Source: Diplodia intermedia
Lineage: Eukaryota > Ascomycota > Dothideomycetes > Botryosphaeriales > Botryosphaeriaceae
Reading direction: 5' to 3'
Length of the DNA: 64,000 nucleotides
Assembly: GCA_021495925.1 (NCBI GenBank)
Contig: JAKEKT010000045.1
Coordinates: 1-64,000, forward strand
Shown: positions 24,079-34,768 of the stretch, piece after piece
Numbering within the stretch: the first letter of the stretch is position 1
How the letters are laid out: every line of letters begins with the position of its first letter
Translations under genes and position numbers: made by a program
Notes under the pieces: model-generated
Seen by the model: the letters and a program-made list of their open reading frames with translations, nothing else
Told to the model about the DNA's origin: nothing
Databases searched by the model: none

Positions 24079-24381
24079 GGAGGTGGAGGGAGGTTGTGAT
24101 GATGGTATGGGATTTTGCTTGTTTGACGATCAACTGTAATGGTTTCAAGAGGAGGATGGCGTGGGGTCTTATGGTGAAGTGGCGCTTCTTGGATACACGA
24201 AGCTGGGAGGAGAGTCACGACGAACTGCAAAGATGTGGATATGTGGGAAACATAATGAAGTTTTGGATTTTGTCTATGGTCCCCTCTTTCTGGATCCACC
24301 CTGTCTTTTTTTGTCCCCCCGTCTCTTCCCCCAATCACCTGCTAAAGACTGCCTTCACCCCTCACCATCTCCCCCAGCTCT
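24079..24381. other. short convergent spacer
   Basis: 303 bp between the MFS remnant (plus) and cysteine-rich family member A (minus). Nothing recognisable beyond presumptive 3' UTRs. Confidence 0.6.
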
Positions 24382-25902
24382 TCACTCGTAATCGTCGTCG
24401 TCGTCATCGACCTCATTGAGGTCAACGCTCGGCGGACGCCTCCAAGGCGGCACCACGACCATGCTCGAAGGCCGCTGCTCACCAGACGGAGCACGAGCGG
24501 GACCAACACCAGCCGCCTGGCCCCGAGCACCACGGTACCTATCCGGGTCGACGACGGGGCCGCCCTGGCGATACGACGGCGCGTTGGACGGCGACCGCAT
24601 CCACTCGGCATCATAGTCCACCACGGGCAAGTTGCCCACCACCAACCACCGCTGCGGCCTCCTCCCCCCGCGCCAGCCCTCGCCCATCCGGGGCATCACC
24701 ACGGGCCCCTCGCACGCCGCGCACCAGAACGCAAACGGCCGCCAACCTCGCGGCACCGGCACGCGCCCGCACCGACAATACGGCACCACGACCTGCCGGC
24801 CGCCCAGAGTCCGACCATCCCACCCGCCGGGCCCGTGGTGCCGCGCGCGGTACGCCAGCCACCGCCGCGCCAAGTGCTCGCCCTCCTCGTTCTGATGCCG
24901 CAGACACAGCCCGCCCAGCGCGCCGCGCGCGCAGCCGCACCCGTTGTGCCCGGCGCCGTGCGCCCGCAGCGCGCCCATCGCGCAGCCCTCGCACATGGCC
25001 ACCAGCGGGCCCTCGGCCAGCACCATGCGCACGATCGGGCTGCACGCGCGCGGCTGCGCCGCCTCGCACGCCGCGCAGACGATGTGCTCGTAGCCGTGCT
25101 CCCAGCGGTCGCCGTCGCCGTCGTCGAGGGCGTGCGGGTGCGGGCAGACGTAGTGCGCGCCGTCGCGGCTGTGCGCGTCGCGGTTGTGCTGCTCGTCGCA
25201 CAGCACGGCGCGGCGGGCCAGGGCGCCGGCGGACGTCGACGCCAGCGTCGTCGGCGCTTCTTGACTCATCAGCCAGTCCCAGTACGGCGCCGACAGGTTG
25301 AGCCGGAGTCGTCCCATGTGCGCGATGGTGCCTGCGGACGCTTTCAGGCAGTTGTTGTTCTTGCGGAATTCGCCCGGGATCGCGGTGCCCAGCCATGTGC
25401 GCATGATGGTGCCGTCGCGCCGGAAGGCGGAGGGCGCGGGGTGCGTGAGGATTTGCGAGTGTCGCTGTTGGATGGGCGTCATGGCGGAGGGTGGGAGCGG
25501 GGGCGGCGTGAAGAGCCGGGCGAGCATGGCGGGGGGGATGCGGAGGGTGGGGATGATGCGGTGGTCGAAGAGGTGGATGGGTTGGGCGGTTGAGCGGCGC
25601 TGGGAAAGGGGGTTAGTGGGTTGATTTTTTTTTGGAATGCTTGTTTGGAGTTGCTGTTTGTGTGTTTTGTGGGTGGGAAGGAGTGAGTGACTTACAACCA
25701 TCGTCTCGACGCGTGCTGGCCTGCTGTATGGCGAGATCTGCTCGTCGTGCGAGGGAAGCTGGCCTAGGGATCGCATGTGCTCGACGTGTCCGGGAGGGTA
25801 ACGCGTCGGCGGCGAGCGGGAAGGCGGCTGGTCGCTTCCACGAGACTGAGAAGGGTTGGGCCCATTGCCCGAGGCGGAGGCGTGGCGGTCAGAGCTCGAC
25901 AT
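24382..25902 (-). CDS. cysteine-rich family member A (putative zinc-binding, unknown function)
   Basis: Two exons, 25902-25696 and 25599-24382 (474 aa). The 96-nt intron has GTAAGT, CCACTAACCC and TTTCCCAG and is phase 0, so it can be read through as 32 extra residues. An ATG at 25959 in the same frame would add 19 residues; I prefer MSSSDRH at 25902 because an acceptor-like TTCGCAG lies just upstream. The core shared with members B and C begins ILTHPAPSAFRRDGTIMRTW, then GEFRKNNNCLKAS, GRLRLNLSAPYWDWL and RAVLCDEQHNRDAH. A cysteine array follows: CAAC, MCEGC, GCGCARG, CLRHQ, then YCRCG and WCAACEGPVVMP. The tail is acidic (Asp run). The spacing suggests several zinc sites, but no known domain is recognised. 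Confidence 0.75.
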   Translation of the reverse strand: MSSSDRHASASGNGPNPSQSRGSDQPPSRSPPTRYPPGHVEHMRSLGQLPSHDEQISPYSRPARVETMVVSHSLLPTHKTHKQQLQTSIPKKNQPTNPLSQRRSTAQPIHLFDHRIIPTLRIPPAMLARLFTPPPLPPSAMTPIQQRHSQILTHPAPSAFRRDGTIMRTWLGTAIPGEFRKNNNCLKASAGTIAHMGRLRLNLSAPYWDWLMSQEAPTTLASTSAGALARRAVLCDEQHNRDAHSRDGAHYVCPHPHALDDGDGDRWEHGYEHIVCAACEAAQPRACSPIVRMVLAEGPLVAMCEGCAMGALRAHGAGHNGCGCARGALGGLCLRHQNEEGEHLARRWLAYRARHHGPGGWDGRTLGGRQVVVPYCRCGRVPVPRGWRPFAFWCAACEGPVVMPRMGEGWRGGRRPQRWLVVGNLPVVDYDAEWMRSPSNAPSYRQGGPVVDPDRYRGARGQAAGVGPARAPSGEQRPSSMVVVPPWRRPPSVDLNEVDDDDDDYE

Positions 25903-27575
25903 GGTGTGCCACCTGCGAAGCAAGTCTGCGTTAGTGCGTTGGTCATCCATGGTGAACAAACAGTGTTGGGTGAGTGTAGAGCAAATGGAAGTGAAGTGTA
26001 GACATGACTTACTGGGTGGAGATAAGGAGTTGGTAGAGGGTGCGCTTGCGTGTGGTTGAGATGACGATCTGTGGATGATTCAAGGCGCCGAAAGTGCAGA
26101 GATACGCGCTTGAATCAAGGTTGGTGGACAGAGAAGAAAGAAGAAGAAGAAGAAGGGAAGGTGGTGGGCGGGAAGCTGGAAGATTTTATAGCCATCTGCC
26201 TCGCGACGGGTCTAAGCGAAGTGGATAGATCCTGTGCGGTTCCTGCAGAGTGTTTGCCGCACGAGGCAGAGTTGTGTGTCACAAGTGACTCCCCATGTGG
26301 AGTGGGGTGGGGCGGGAGACAGAATGATATGGTTCTGCCTGGAGCTCACGCGGCACGCGGTGCTGGATCGGGCAGCGCACTGTCGAGGCGGCTCCCCAGA
26401 ATGGGGGACAATTGCCCAAAGGAGAAGATATGATACGCTGACCGGATACTCTCTTTACACGTGAAGGGGCACTTTCACAGTCTTGTGCAGTAGTTGCAGA
26501 AGCACGTGAAGTCGCAGTCAACCTTAGATATGTCATGGGTGTCCGTCACTACCACTGCGTTTCGATGATCACCTGCAGGATACTCTCGCTTACCAGCGGA
26601 CTTAGAAGTACTGTGGCTGTATGAGATTATCTTAGGAAACATGAACAAAGGTCCTCCAGCTGTATACTATGGCATCACGCAGAGAAAATAGCCAACGAAG
26701 TCACTGAGGCACATTTGGACAAATTCAAATCGAATAAGGCCATCTGTCATTCAATACATAGAATACTATCCGAACGAACAGATTGGCGTCTACTTTTGCT
26801 GAAAGTCCCAGCTATGCGTCTCTGGCTACCCCATCTTGAACCGCTTGTAGGTACTCCTTGTCGCTGGAGCCCAAGGTCGGTGAAACTGGTTGTAACCACT
26901 GAGAACCATGAAATGCTATGTGATGGAACTGGCTAGCATGCGCGACAAAGGGATGCCTTACTGAATGGATTGCGCGTGTTGCGTATTGTTTGTAGCAAAG
27001 CCCACTGCTTGCGGTGTAATGCCGCAACAGCTATTCGATTCTTTTCTTCTCGCGCTTTTCGTGCAGCGGTTGCAACGACTGATAGTGCAGGAACAAGATG
27101 TAAGTTTGGGCGAACAACACCAGAAAGAAGAGCAAGGCTAGCAGGAACAGCACGGCGAGCAGTGTGGTTGAGAGGTCCGTGAGGACGTGGTGATGTTCAA
27201 ACCACATCGCAACTGAACCAAGGCGGATTTTGGAGTCCGGATCCGAGAGGGGATGGAGAAGTGAGGTGGTAGGCTCTGTTTATTTCAAGAGAATCAAGAT
27301 CTTTTTATACCTCACATTGGAGGTCAGAACAGACATGAGGGGTCCAGCCAATGTATGCGGGCACCCCTTGCAGCGAACGCTCCAGAGCTTTCTATTCGTT
27401 CACACATCAACACATGAAACGAGTGCTTCTGATGGTAGTAGAGAGAAGTCAAATCCCGTCTTGCGTGTCCTTCGCTTAAAAATTGAGCCTCCTGTATGAT
27501 TCATCTGACCCTACGCTCCACCACCGTCGTCATCAAGGGCCTGAGTGCGTCGGCTCCAAAACGCCATATCGGAGA
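25903..27575. other. intergenic, repeat-like, no gene seen
   Basis: Contains the member A promoter, an (AGA)n run near 26137-26155, and then AT-richer sequence (26.5-27.5 kb) with only short random frames. No gene is supported. Confidence 0.5.
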
Positions 27576-28384
27576 CTACTGGATAGGCAGAGTGATATGA
27601 TCGTTGCATCCAAAATAGCGGAACACCGTCGCAACCTCCGCAACGCACCGTTCCCCGCATAAACAATACACCACCCCTCCACCCGCCGCACCGCCGTCAT
27701 CGTCCAGCCGCCTAGATTGCTCCTTGGAATACGCCTTGAACTTCCACTCCGTCACCTTCAACCACCTCTCCCTATGCTCCAAACACCGAACCCGATTATC
27801 ACAAACACATTTATCACACCTCCCCGATTTTCGCACCGCATCCGTCGCACAGGTCCCATACAACGCGCGCGGCCACCTCCCCGTCCTTCCGCCCCTCTAC
27901 CCACAGCCACCGCGCGCGCCGTCTCCCCGAGCCGGAACTCCTGGATGATGGAGCAATTCAAACAGATATAACAAGGCCACTTCGGATGCGCCAGCTCGCC
28001 CAGCAGCTCCTCTCCTCAGTACCCCGCACGTACGGCCGCGCCATTCTCATCCCTATCGGAATGCAGCTAAAAGCCAGCCGGCCACGTCTTCGTTGTCGTT
28101 ATCGTCGACGCCCGCGGGCACGGGCACCACGAACTCGGCCATCTCGTCGCATGCACCTGCACGCGCTGCCTGCCCTCCACGAACTCCAGCATGTCGTCGA
28201 CGCCGCGCTCGAGCGCGCCCGGCCCTTTCGACTGCAGCCACGACCAATACTTACGCGTCTGAGACGTTCAGCCGCATCGTTCATCCATGGACGTACCGCA
28301 TCAGAAAGTTCGCTCGTAGGGTGTTGAGCTTCCCCGGGACGAAGTTTCCTGGCCAGATGGCGTGTTTCCACTGCAGCTCGAGCA
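27576..28384 (-). pseudogene. decayed fourth member of the cysteine-rich family
   Basis: Reading the minus strand from 28384 downward and allowing frame changes recovers the family order: AIWPGNFVPGKLNTLRANF, an in-frame TGA, MRLNVSDA, a one-base shift, KYWSWLQSKGPGALERGVDD, a second shift, CDEMAEFVVPVPAG, later PCYICLNCSIIQEF, another frame with RCDKCVCDNRVRCLEHRERW, and finally YCLCGERCV...ITLP before a stop near 27576. These match, in order, the GRxRLNxS, RCDE, CxxC, CxC...RCLxHR and terminal Cys-pair...LP blocks of members A, B and C. At least three frame changes and a stop make it a pseudogene. It ends where the gypsy RNase H fragment begins on the other strand. Confidence 0.75.
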
Positions 28385-28770
28385 CCGGGCTTTGACTGTA
28401 TCTTCGCCCACCGCTCTGTCGCGTGGCGTTATCACCCCACCGAGCTGGAGGTCACCGGGCTCGTCTGGGTCGTCCGGAAGATCAGGCATATGATTGAATC
28501 AGGCGCGCGCATTCCACCGGTATTCTTCACCGACCATCGCGCCGCCGAATTCATCTCCCAACACTACAACATTCAATCCACCACAAGTGCCGACCGACTG
28601 AACCTGCGGCTGGTAACCGCATCCCAATACCTCTCCATGTTCCAAATCCAAGTGCAGTACCGTCCGGATAGGATTCACCTCGTGCCGGACGCTCTGAGCC
28701 GAATGGTATCCAGCTCACGAGACGAATCACCTTCGGACTCCACAGACCTTCTCGATCCCGCCGAAATTTT
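28385..28770 (+). mobile_element. Ty3/gypsy retrotransposon fragment (RNase H region)
   Basis: A single frame gives VAWRYHPTELEVTGLVWVVR, KIRHMIESG, FFTDHRAAEFISQH, DRLNLRLVTASQYL and LVPDALSR. These are the hallmarks of the RNase H module of fungal gypsy polyproteins (the YxPTELE, TDHxA and VPDALSR motifs). Reverse transcriptase, integrase and LTRs are absent, and the frame fades after about 28770. It is a truncated relic, placed back to back with the decayed cysteine-rich family copy. Confidence 0.85.
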
Positions 28771-28890
28771 CGGTAAGCCTCGTCGGGCGGGTGGGCGAGG
28801 GTGGTGGTGGTCATGGTGTGGATTTGGTCGATTGGGGGTTATACCAAAGCATCGTCGTTGTTGTTGCTGCTGTTGCTGGACTTGCGGTTT

Positions 28891-28967
28891 GGGTCACGGA
28901 AAACGATGGACCGCGCTGGTCTGCTTCATATCGTAGCTAACCACTGATTGGAAATGAAAGCTTTGCT
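28891..28967 (+). repeat. 77-bp repeat, copy 1
   Basis: The reverse complement of 28891-28967 equals 43224-43300 at 75 of 77 positions without gaps. It starts with GGGTCACGGA and ends with AAAGCTTTGCT. It lies 120 bp past the gypsy relic, so it may be part of the same or another mobile element. Confidence 0.9.
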
Positions 28968-28978
28968 ACATGGGCACT

Positions 28979-29073
28979 TGAATCCATTATCCAGACGCAT
29001 TTGTGCGCATTGAGAACTCACATGTACGTCCGGACATTGGATTCAACTACCTACAGAATGCAATATTACGGGT
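28979..29073 (+). repeat. diverged dispersed repeat, copy 2
   Basis: Same-orientation partner of the repeat at about 13443-13537; immediately follows the 77-bp repeat and precedes member B. Confidence 0.5.
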
Positions 29074-29249
29074 TGGCCGAGTTCTCGTGTGTGAGCTCCA
29101 AGTGCGCTGTGGCTTCCTGCCTGATTTAGAAACAGCTCGAGCGCGCTCGTCAACCTCACCACCGCGCATTCACAACCCGCCCGCCTCATGTTGTATCCTC
29201 TACCCAACCATCCTTTCCCCTCCAACCTTAGCTACCCCATCCACCCGCC

Positions 29250-31655
29250 ATGTCTACTCCCAACGAGCAGCAGCACGACCCGCCGAACGGCGCAAGTGAC
29301 ACTAGCCCGTCCACGCGCCCCCAGCACCAGCAGCAGCAGCGCGAGGAAGACTCCGCTCCTGCTGGCGCCCCCGCTCGCGCTCACGCGCTGTTTGATCGGC
29401 CCCACACGGACGACATTCTGCAGCTGCTAATCAGCTGCGCGGACGTAAGGAGGGACAACACCATGAGCGACCCGCCTCCTGCTCCGGAAGTCAACATCCC
29501 GATCATCGAGCCCGCTTGGCCCTCGCCGCATTACCACCAGCGCCGCGTGGGCGGTGCAACTGCTGAGTATCCGCTTCACCCTCACCATGGTCAGGATCTT
29601 GTCGCCAACTCTCTTCGCAGGCAGAACAGCAGTGGCGTCGCCGACGTCGCGCTCCCTCAGCGCAGTGTTGTTGGCGCCGAGCCTGATCAGCAGCAGAGTA
29701 GTTTCGCTGTTGCCTCGCCCAAACAGCAGCAGAACAGTCTCGTCGTCGCTCCGCCTCACCTGCAGAACAGTGTCGCCGACTCGTCCCCTCGTGAGAGCGG
29801 TGACCTCGTTAGCTCGCCTCACCCGCAGAACAGTGCTGTCAACTCGTCTCACCAGCAGCGGAACACTGTCGCGCCCGCACAGGCGCCGCTTCGCCCGCAG
29901 CATGGCGGTCTGTACGATCATCCCATCTACTCGCCGGAGACTCATGGCGCGCCTTTGTCGATGAACCACTCCAGACGTGTCGGCGGTGGAAACTTCCAGC
30001 AGACGCCGGCCACGGACACTGTTCAGGAGCAATTCCCTCTCACTCCAATCTCGCCTCAGCAACGCGATGTCCAGCAGCAGCGCGATGTCCAGCAGTCCAC
30101 GGAGGGCGGCATTTCGCACGACAACAACGACACTTCGCCGCAGAGTCTCTACGCTTCGCACACCAATCCATTCGGACAGCAGGTCTGGACCGCCGCTGCT
30201 GTCAAGAAGCAGCAGACGCAGACGCAGACGGAGCCGCCCACCAACAAGAGGAAGTTCGACGAGATGGCGACTCGCAACGGCACCCCCACGACGGCAGCCA
30301 CGCCCTCCAACCAAGCCACCAGACCCATCATCACGCCCGTCCTCCCTCGCCGAAAGCGCAAGAACGAAACGGACGAAGCCTACGAAGCCGCCATGGCGCA
30401 GGTCCGGGCCAACATGCCGATCGAGACGCTCATCGAGATGCGCAAGATCGCGCACGCCATCGCGCACCCGCCCGCGCACGCGTTCCTGCCCTTCAAGCTG
30501 GTCCGCTCGTTCCTGCGCAGCCAGTTCCCCGCGCACTTCCGCGACGACAAGCGCATCGTCAAGTCCGGGTCGGCCGTCAACGCCATGGGGCGCGGCCGGC
30601 TCAACGTCAGCGCCGACATGTGGGCGAGCATGACGGAGGCGGACGTGGCGAGCCGGCCGCCCATGCCGCTCGACATCGCCCGCCGCCAGATCGTCCGCTG
30701 CGACGAGAGCCACAGCCTCGCCGACCACGCCCCCGCCGGCACCGCCACCGTCGCCTGCGTCGACTGCCCGCAGGAGTGCTATTGGGACGGCCCCCGCAAC
30801 CCCCCCGCCGGCCCCTTCCGCATGTGCCAGGCCTGCATCGCCACGCATGACGCCGCGCTCGCACTGCGCGGCGAGCACCGCCTCGTCGCCATCATGCGCG
30901 GCGCTTTCCTCGCCCGCCTCTGTGACGGCTGCATGCTGCAGTGCTGTGGCATCGCCGCCGCCAACGACCAGTCGGGAGGGGAGGAGGCGAAGGAGGAAGA
31001 GCTGTGCGCCTGCGGCTGGGCCGAGCCCCGCTGCCTCGAGCACCGCCGCGCCCACCTCGCGGCCCTGGACGCGTTCGTCCACCGCGGCGACGGGATGCTG
31101 GATGAGAACTTGTACGGTGCTGACGTTCTGCACGCCCCCTTGCCCGGCGATGTTGCTGCTGCTGCTGCTACTCCCGCTCCTGCTGCTCCTGCTCCTGCTG
31201 CTGTTCCAGCTGTTCCTGCTGCGGAGGAGGGCTGTGCTGACGGCGAGCAGCAGACGCAGACGCAGACGCAGACGCCGCCGGCTGTTGATGGTGGCGGCGG
31301 CGGCTTACTTCGCCCGGCTTGCGCGCGGTGCTGGTCGAACAAGGCGACGGCGGACGTGCCTTGCGCGTGGCTGTGCTATGTTTGCTTGAAGGTGTTTGTG
31401 CTGCCCGCGGGCGTGGTGCCGACGTGGTTCCCGCATCTGCTGATGCCGGCGGCGGAGATGGAGACGGAGACGGGGGAGGTGGTGGGTGTGGAGGAGGGAA
31501 ATGAGAACGAGATGGAGATGGAAAAGGAAAAGGAAAATGAGAAGGAAAAGGGAGAGAAGAACGGCGACGAGGATGGTGTCGAGAATGGCGACAAGGACGG
31601 CTACGAGAATCGCGACGAGAACGGCGACATGGATGATGACATGAACATGGACTAG
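29250..31655 (+). CDS. cysteine-rich family member B (putative zinc-binding, unknown function)
   Basis: One long frame of 801 aa from ATG 29250. Residues 1-370 are low complexity: Gln/Ser/Pro-rich with imperfect QNS-containing repeats (QQQNSLVVAPP, HLQNSVADSS, HPQNSAVNSS), then a basic patch LPRRKRKNE. The family core spans about 405-720: HPPAHAFLPFKLVRSFLRSQ, HFRDDKRIVKSG, GRGRLNVSADMW, RRQIVRCDESHSLADH, CQAC, LCDGCMLQCCG, LCACGWAEPRCLEHRRAH, then CARC...LCYVCLKVFVLP. The tail is Glu/Asp/Lys/Asn-rich, ending DMDDDMNMD. Two low-complexity stretches (Ala/Pro and QTQTQT) interrupt the last two zinc modules. A GTAAGG at about 29445 could be a donor, so the first exon may be shorter. Nuclear localisation is a guess from the basic patch. 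Confidence 0.75.
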   Translation: MSTPNEQQHDPPNGASDTSPSTRPQHQQQQREEDSAPAGAPARAHALFDRPHTDDILQLLISCADVRRDNTMSDPPPAPEVNIPIIEPAWPSPHYHQRRVGGATAEYPLHPHHGQDLVANSLRRQNSSGVADVALPQRSVVGAEPDQQQSSFAVASPKQQQNSLVVAPPHLQNSVADSSPRESGDLVSSPHPQNSAVNSSHQQRNTVAPAQAPLRPQHGGLYDHPIYSPETHGAPLSMNHSRRVGGGNFQQTPATDTVQEQFPLTPISPQQRDVQQQRDVQQSTEGGISHDNNDTSPQSLYASHTNPFGQQVWTAAAVKKQQTQTQTEPPTNKRKFDEMATRNGTPTTAATPSNQATRPIITPVLPRRKRKNETDEAYEAAMAQVRANMPIETLIEMRKIAHAIAHPPAHAFLPFKLVRSFLRSQFPAHFRDDKRIVKSGSAVNAMGRGRLNVSADMWASMTEADVASRPPMPLDIARRQIVRCDESHSLADHAPAGTATVACVDCPQECYWDGPRNPPAGPFRMCQACIATHDAALALRGEHRLVAIMRGAFLARLCDGCMLQCCGIAAANDQSGGEEAKEEELCACGWAEPRCLEHRRAHLAALDAFVHRGDGMLDENLYGADVLHAPLPGDVAAAAATPAPAAPAPAAVPAVPAAEEGCADGEQQTQTQTQTPPAVDGGGGGLLRPACARCWSNKATADVPCAWLCYVCLKVFVLPAGVVPTWFPHLLMPAAEMETETGEVVGVEEGNENEMEMEKEKENEKEKGEKNGDEDGVENGDKDGYENRDENGDMDDDMNMD

Positions 31656-32132
31656 GATGGTGAAAAATCACGGTGGCATGTGGATTACGGATCAAGATAT
31701 CGAGAGATGTAGCGGATCGTCTTGGATGATGGCAACGTCTTGTTGACGGTAGGATAGGGAAGACATAATGAAAAGAAACTTGTTGGAGTGAAGTCACAGT
31801 GGTGCGGATAAGACGACGCTCTAACGACGGCCGACTAAACCGCATGCGGCCAAGCAAACATGCCCAAGTGAATCATGCAGGACATGTGGCTCTAGCGCCC
31901 GCTGACCCTGACCCGCCCGCAACGCCCTCTTGTCTCCCCTTGGCGTGAAAAAAAAAGGACTGAATCAGGATCCGGGGGTTGTTCGCGACTCTCCTGTTTG
32001 CCAGAGGAAGCCTTGTGCGTCACCACTCCGCTGCGATCCTTCGAAGGCGGATCGATCGTCCGGCCCCGGCCCCCACACCCCCGCGTTCCGCTGCTGGGTA
32101 GCCTCTTCCAGCCAGCCTCTTCCTCGTCGTGG
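31656..32132. other. intergenic between member B and Zn2Cys6 gene
   Basis: No gene seen. Contains the 3' flank of member B and the 5' flank of the transcription factor; an A-run at 31949-31957 is the only simple feature. Confidence 0.55.
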
Positions 32133-34768
32133 ATGCATCCCTCCGGGCTTGACGGCGGCAGTGGCGGCGGCAGCAGCCGCTCCTCGTTCGACGAATCCTT
32201 CTTCGCCGCCTCGGCCGCGCAAGGTGGGGACGGCAGCAACATGATGCTCCCGCCGCAGAGCGCAGCCCCTGCTGCCGCCGCCGGCGTTGGATCGTCTTCG
32301 GTTCGGATCAGATCGTCGCCCGCCTCTGCCCGTTCGAAGAGGACGGCGCGTGGGAAGGTTTGCGCGCTCTTCTTCCCCTTGTTGCCGTTTACCTTTTTTC
32401 TGCATCATCGCCTCGATATGAAACCATCCACTGGCTGAGTGTTTTGATTCGTTGGGTTTTCGCTGACTCTTCGCGTGTGTAGGCGTGCGAACGATGTCGC
32501 CGGATGAAAATCAAATGCGATGGCGCGACGCCTTCGTGCGGGACTTGCCGCAAACGGGCCCTGGATTGCGTCTTCGCCGCCGAGAAGGCGCAGAAGCCGA
32601 GAAAGAGGTAAGCTCCCCGTTGTTGGTGGTTCTGGTCCGCCACGTGGCTGGCTGTCCCCGTTCGGATGCCGGATGTTGGACTTACCCGACGTCGGTTCAT
32701 CATTCGCTAACCCAAATCTTATAGAGAGGAGTATGTAAGGGCGCTGGAAAATCGTTTGAACCGCATCGAGTCTCTCGTCAAGGCGTCGGGCATCTTGGAG
32801 GGTAGGCGCGCCGCTCCCGATGCCACTGGCCATGTCGATTACGATGTCGACATCGATGCCCTCCTTGCCGAAGCAGGCCAAGGGGCAGCGTCAAGCCCGC
32901 CAAGAACGGGTAGCGACAAGAGCCAAGGTCAGTCTCCCCCAGCGGCGTGTCTGCTGGTTCTATGCTGAGATATTTACTCCCGACTCAAGACTTCTGGAAG
33001 CATGCAATCTGGCAAACGCGACGGCCCCGATGGATCAACGACATCATAGAGGACGTCGTGATGCGCAGCCTTGGGCCTCCGGTGTCGATCAACAGCACCA
33101 GAGGAAATCACCCGCAAGCCCGTCGCTTCAGCCAGTACGCCCACCTCCCGCCCATGGAGGACGTCTTGTCTCTGGCCGCCGACTTCTTCGCTTGTGTCAA
33201 CCGCCTGCTTCCCTTGTACCACGAGGAGACTTTCATGAAGCAGCTGTACGAGAATGTTTCGGGTGCAAGCGAGTCGGCCGGGTGGTTGGCGAGCATCAAC
33301 ACGGTGCTGGCCCTCGGCCACATCTCGCGTATGAGAGGCACTTTCATCCCCCAGGAGCAGGAAAAGGAGGCCTGGAAGTACATGAAGAACGCCATGGCCA
33401 TCCAGAGCGAGCTACCCGCACTAGACTTTGATCTCCTCAGCGTTCAAGCTCTCATTGGAATGGTAATCAGTCGTCTCGTATCATCCGCTCCCATTGGCGG
33501 CGCTAACATGCGCCTCTCAGACGATATTCCTGCTCATCACATCCTGCAACTCCCAAATGCCCTCGATGATGCTCGCGACGGCCATCCGCGTCGCCCAGGG
33601 CATCGGCCTGCACATCAACTGCGACGACCCGCGAACCAGCGAAACCGACAAAGAGCAGCGCCGCCGCGTCTTCTGGATCGCCTACATCTTCGACCGAGAG
33701 TAAGCCTTTCCCCCTCCCTCCCCCCCTTCCATCCCCACAACAACCAACACCCCCGCCCCGCGCAGACTCAGCCTCCGCACCGGCCGCGCCCCCGTCCACT
33801 CCGACACCGACACATCCGTCCCGCTCCCCTCCTCCTCCGGCGACGCCGCCGACGCCTCCAACCTATTCCGCGCCCGCGCCCGCTTCGCGCGGCTGCAGGG
33901 CGCCATCTACACGCGCCTCTACGCCGACGCGGCGTGGGCGCGGCCGCGCGCCGCCGTCCTCGCCGCCGTCGCCGCCCTCGACGCCGAGCTCGAGGCCTGG
34001 CGCGTCTCCCTGCCCGTTTCCCTGCGGCCCGATCAGCCTACGATGACGACGACGAGGAGGACGACGACGGCGGATACCACGACGACGACGACGACGACAA
34101 CCACCCTCCCCCCCGCGCCTTACGACAGCACCGTGCTCGTGCTCCATTCATGCTATTGGTTCGCGTACAGCCTGGTCCATCGCCGGCACGCGATTTGCGT
34201 CGGTAGCAGCAGCGGCATCGGCGGCGTCGCCGGCGACGACTCGACGACGACGTTGCCGCCGCCGGGCCAGTGCGTCGCCGACGCCGCGCGCCGCACCGTC
34301 GCGCTGCTGGAAAGGCATCCGCCCGGCGCCAAGGGGACGCGGTGGTACCTGCTGTACTACTGCGCGGCGGCGGTGGTGAGTTTGTTCGGGCGGGTGGTGG
34401 AGGATGCGGGGGGTGGTGGTGGTGGTATTGGTGGTGGTGTTGGTGGGTGTGAAGCGGATCTGAGAAGGATGCGCGTCGCGTTGGGGTTCATGGCGGGGGT
34501 TTGCGAGGAGGGTGGGGAGGAGAATCGCGATGCGAGGAATATGTTGGGTGTGTGTCGGAAGATGGAGAGGATTGCGGTGGGGTGTTTGGAGAAGGCTGCT
34601 GCTGCGGTGGCGGCGGGGGGAAATGATGGAGGGAGGGGGGGAGGGGATGGGGTGGGGGAGGAGGAAGAGCAGCGGACGAGGGGGGAGAGGGAGAGGGAGA
34701 GGGAGATTGTGGCGATTCAGAGGCAGTTGAGGGTGCATGGCACGTTTTTCTCGCCGATGGACGTTTGA
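32133..34768 (+). CDS. Zn(II)2Cys6 fungal transcription factor
   Basis: Six exons: 32133-32357, 32483-32607, 32725-32927, 32990-33462, 33521-33699 and 33766-34768 (735 aa). Exon 2 encodes the whole zinc cluster, CERCRRMKIKC...CGTCRKRALDC (C-x2-C-x6-C-x6-C-x2-C-x6-C), followed by a basic linker and a coiled-coil dimerisation helix (REEYVRALENRLNRIESLVK). The fungal-specific regulator domain follows: SLAADFFACVNRLLPLYHEE, TIFLLITSCNSQMPSMMLAT and the signature RRRVFWIAYIFDRELSLRTG. Downstream are poly-Thr and poly-Gly runs encoded by ACG and GGT microsatellites, and an acidic/Arg-Glu C-terminus. ATG 31998 in frame would add 45 residues. Target genes are unknown; it sits between two members of the cysteine-rich family but nothing shows it regulates them. 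Confidence 0.85.

Noticed and set aside
29427..31133. 568-aa minus-strand frame opposite member B
   Set aside because: Antisense shadow of member B; no motif.
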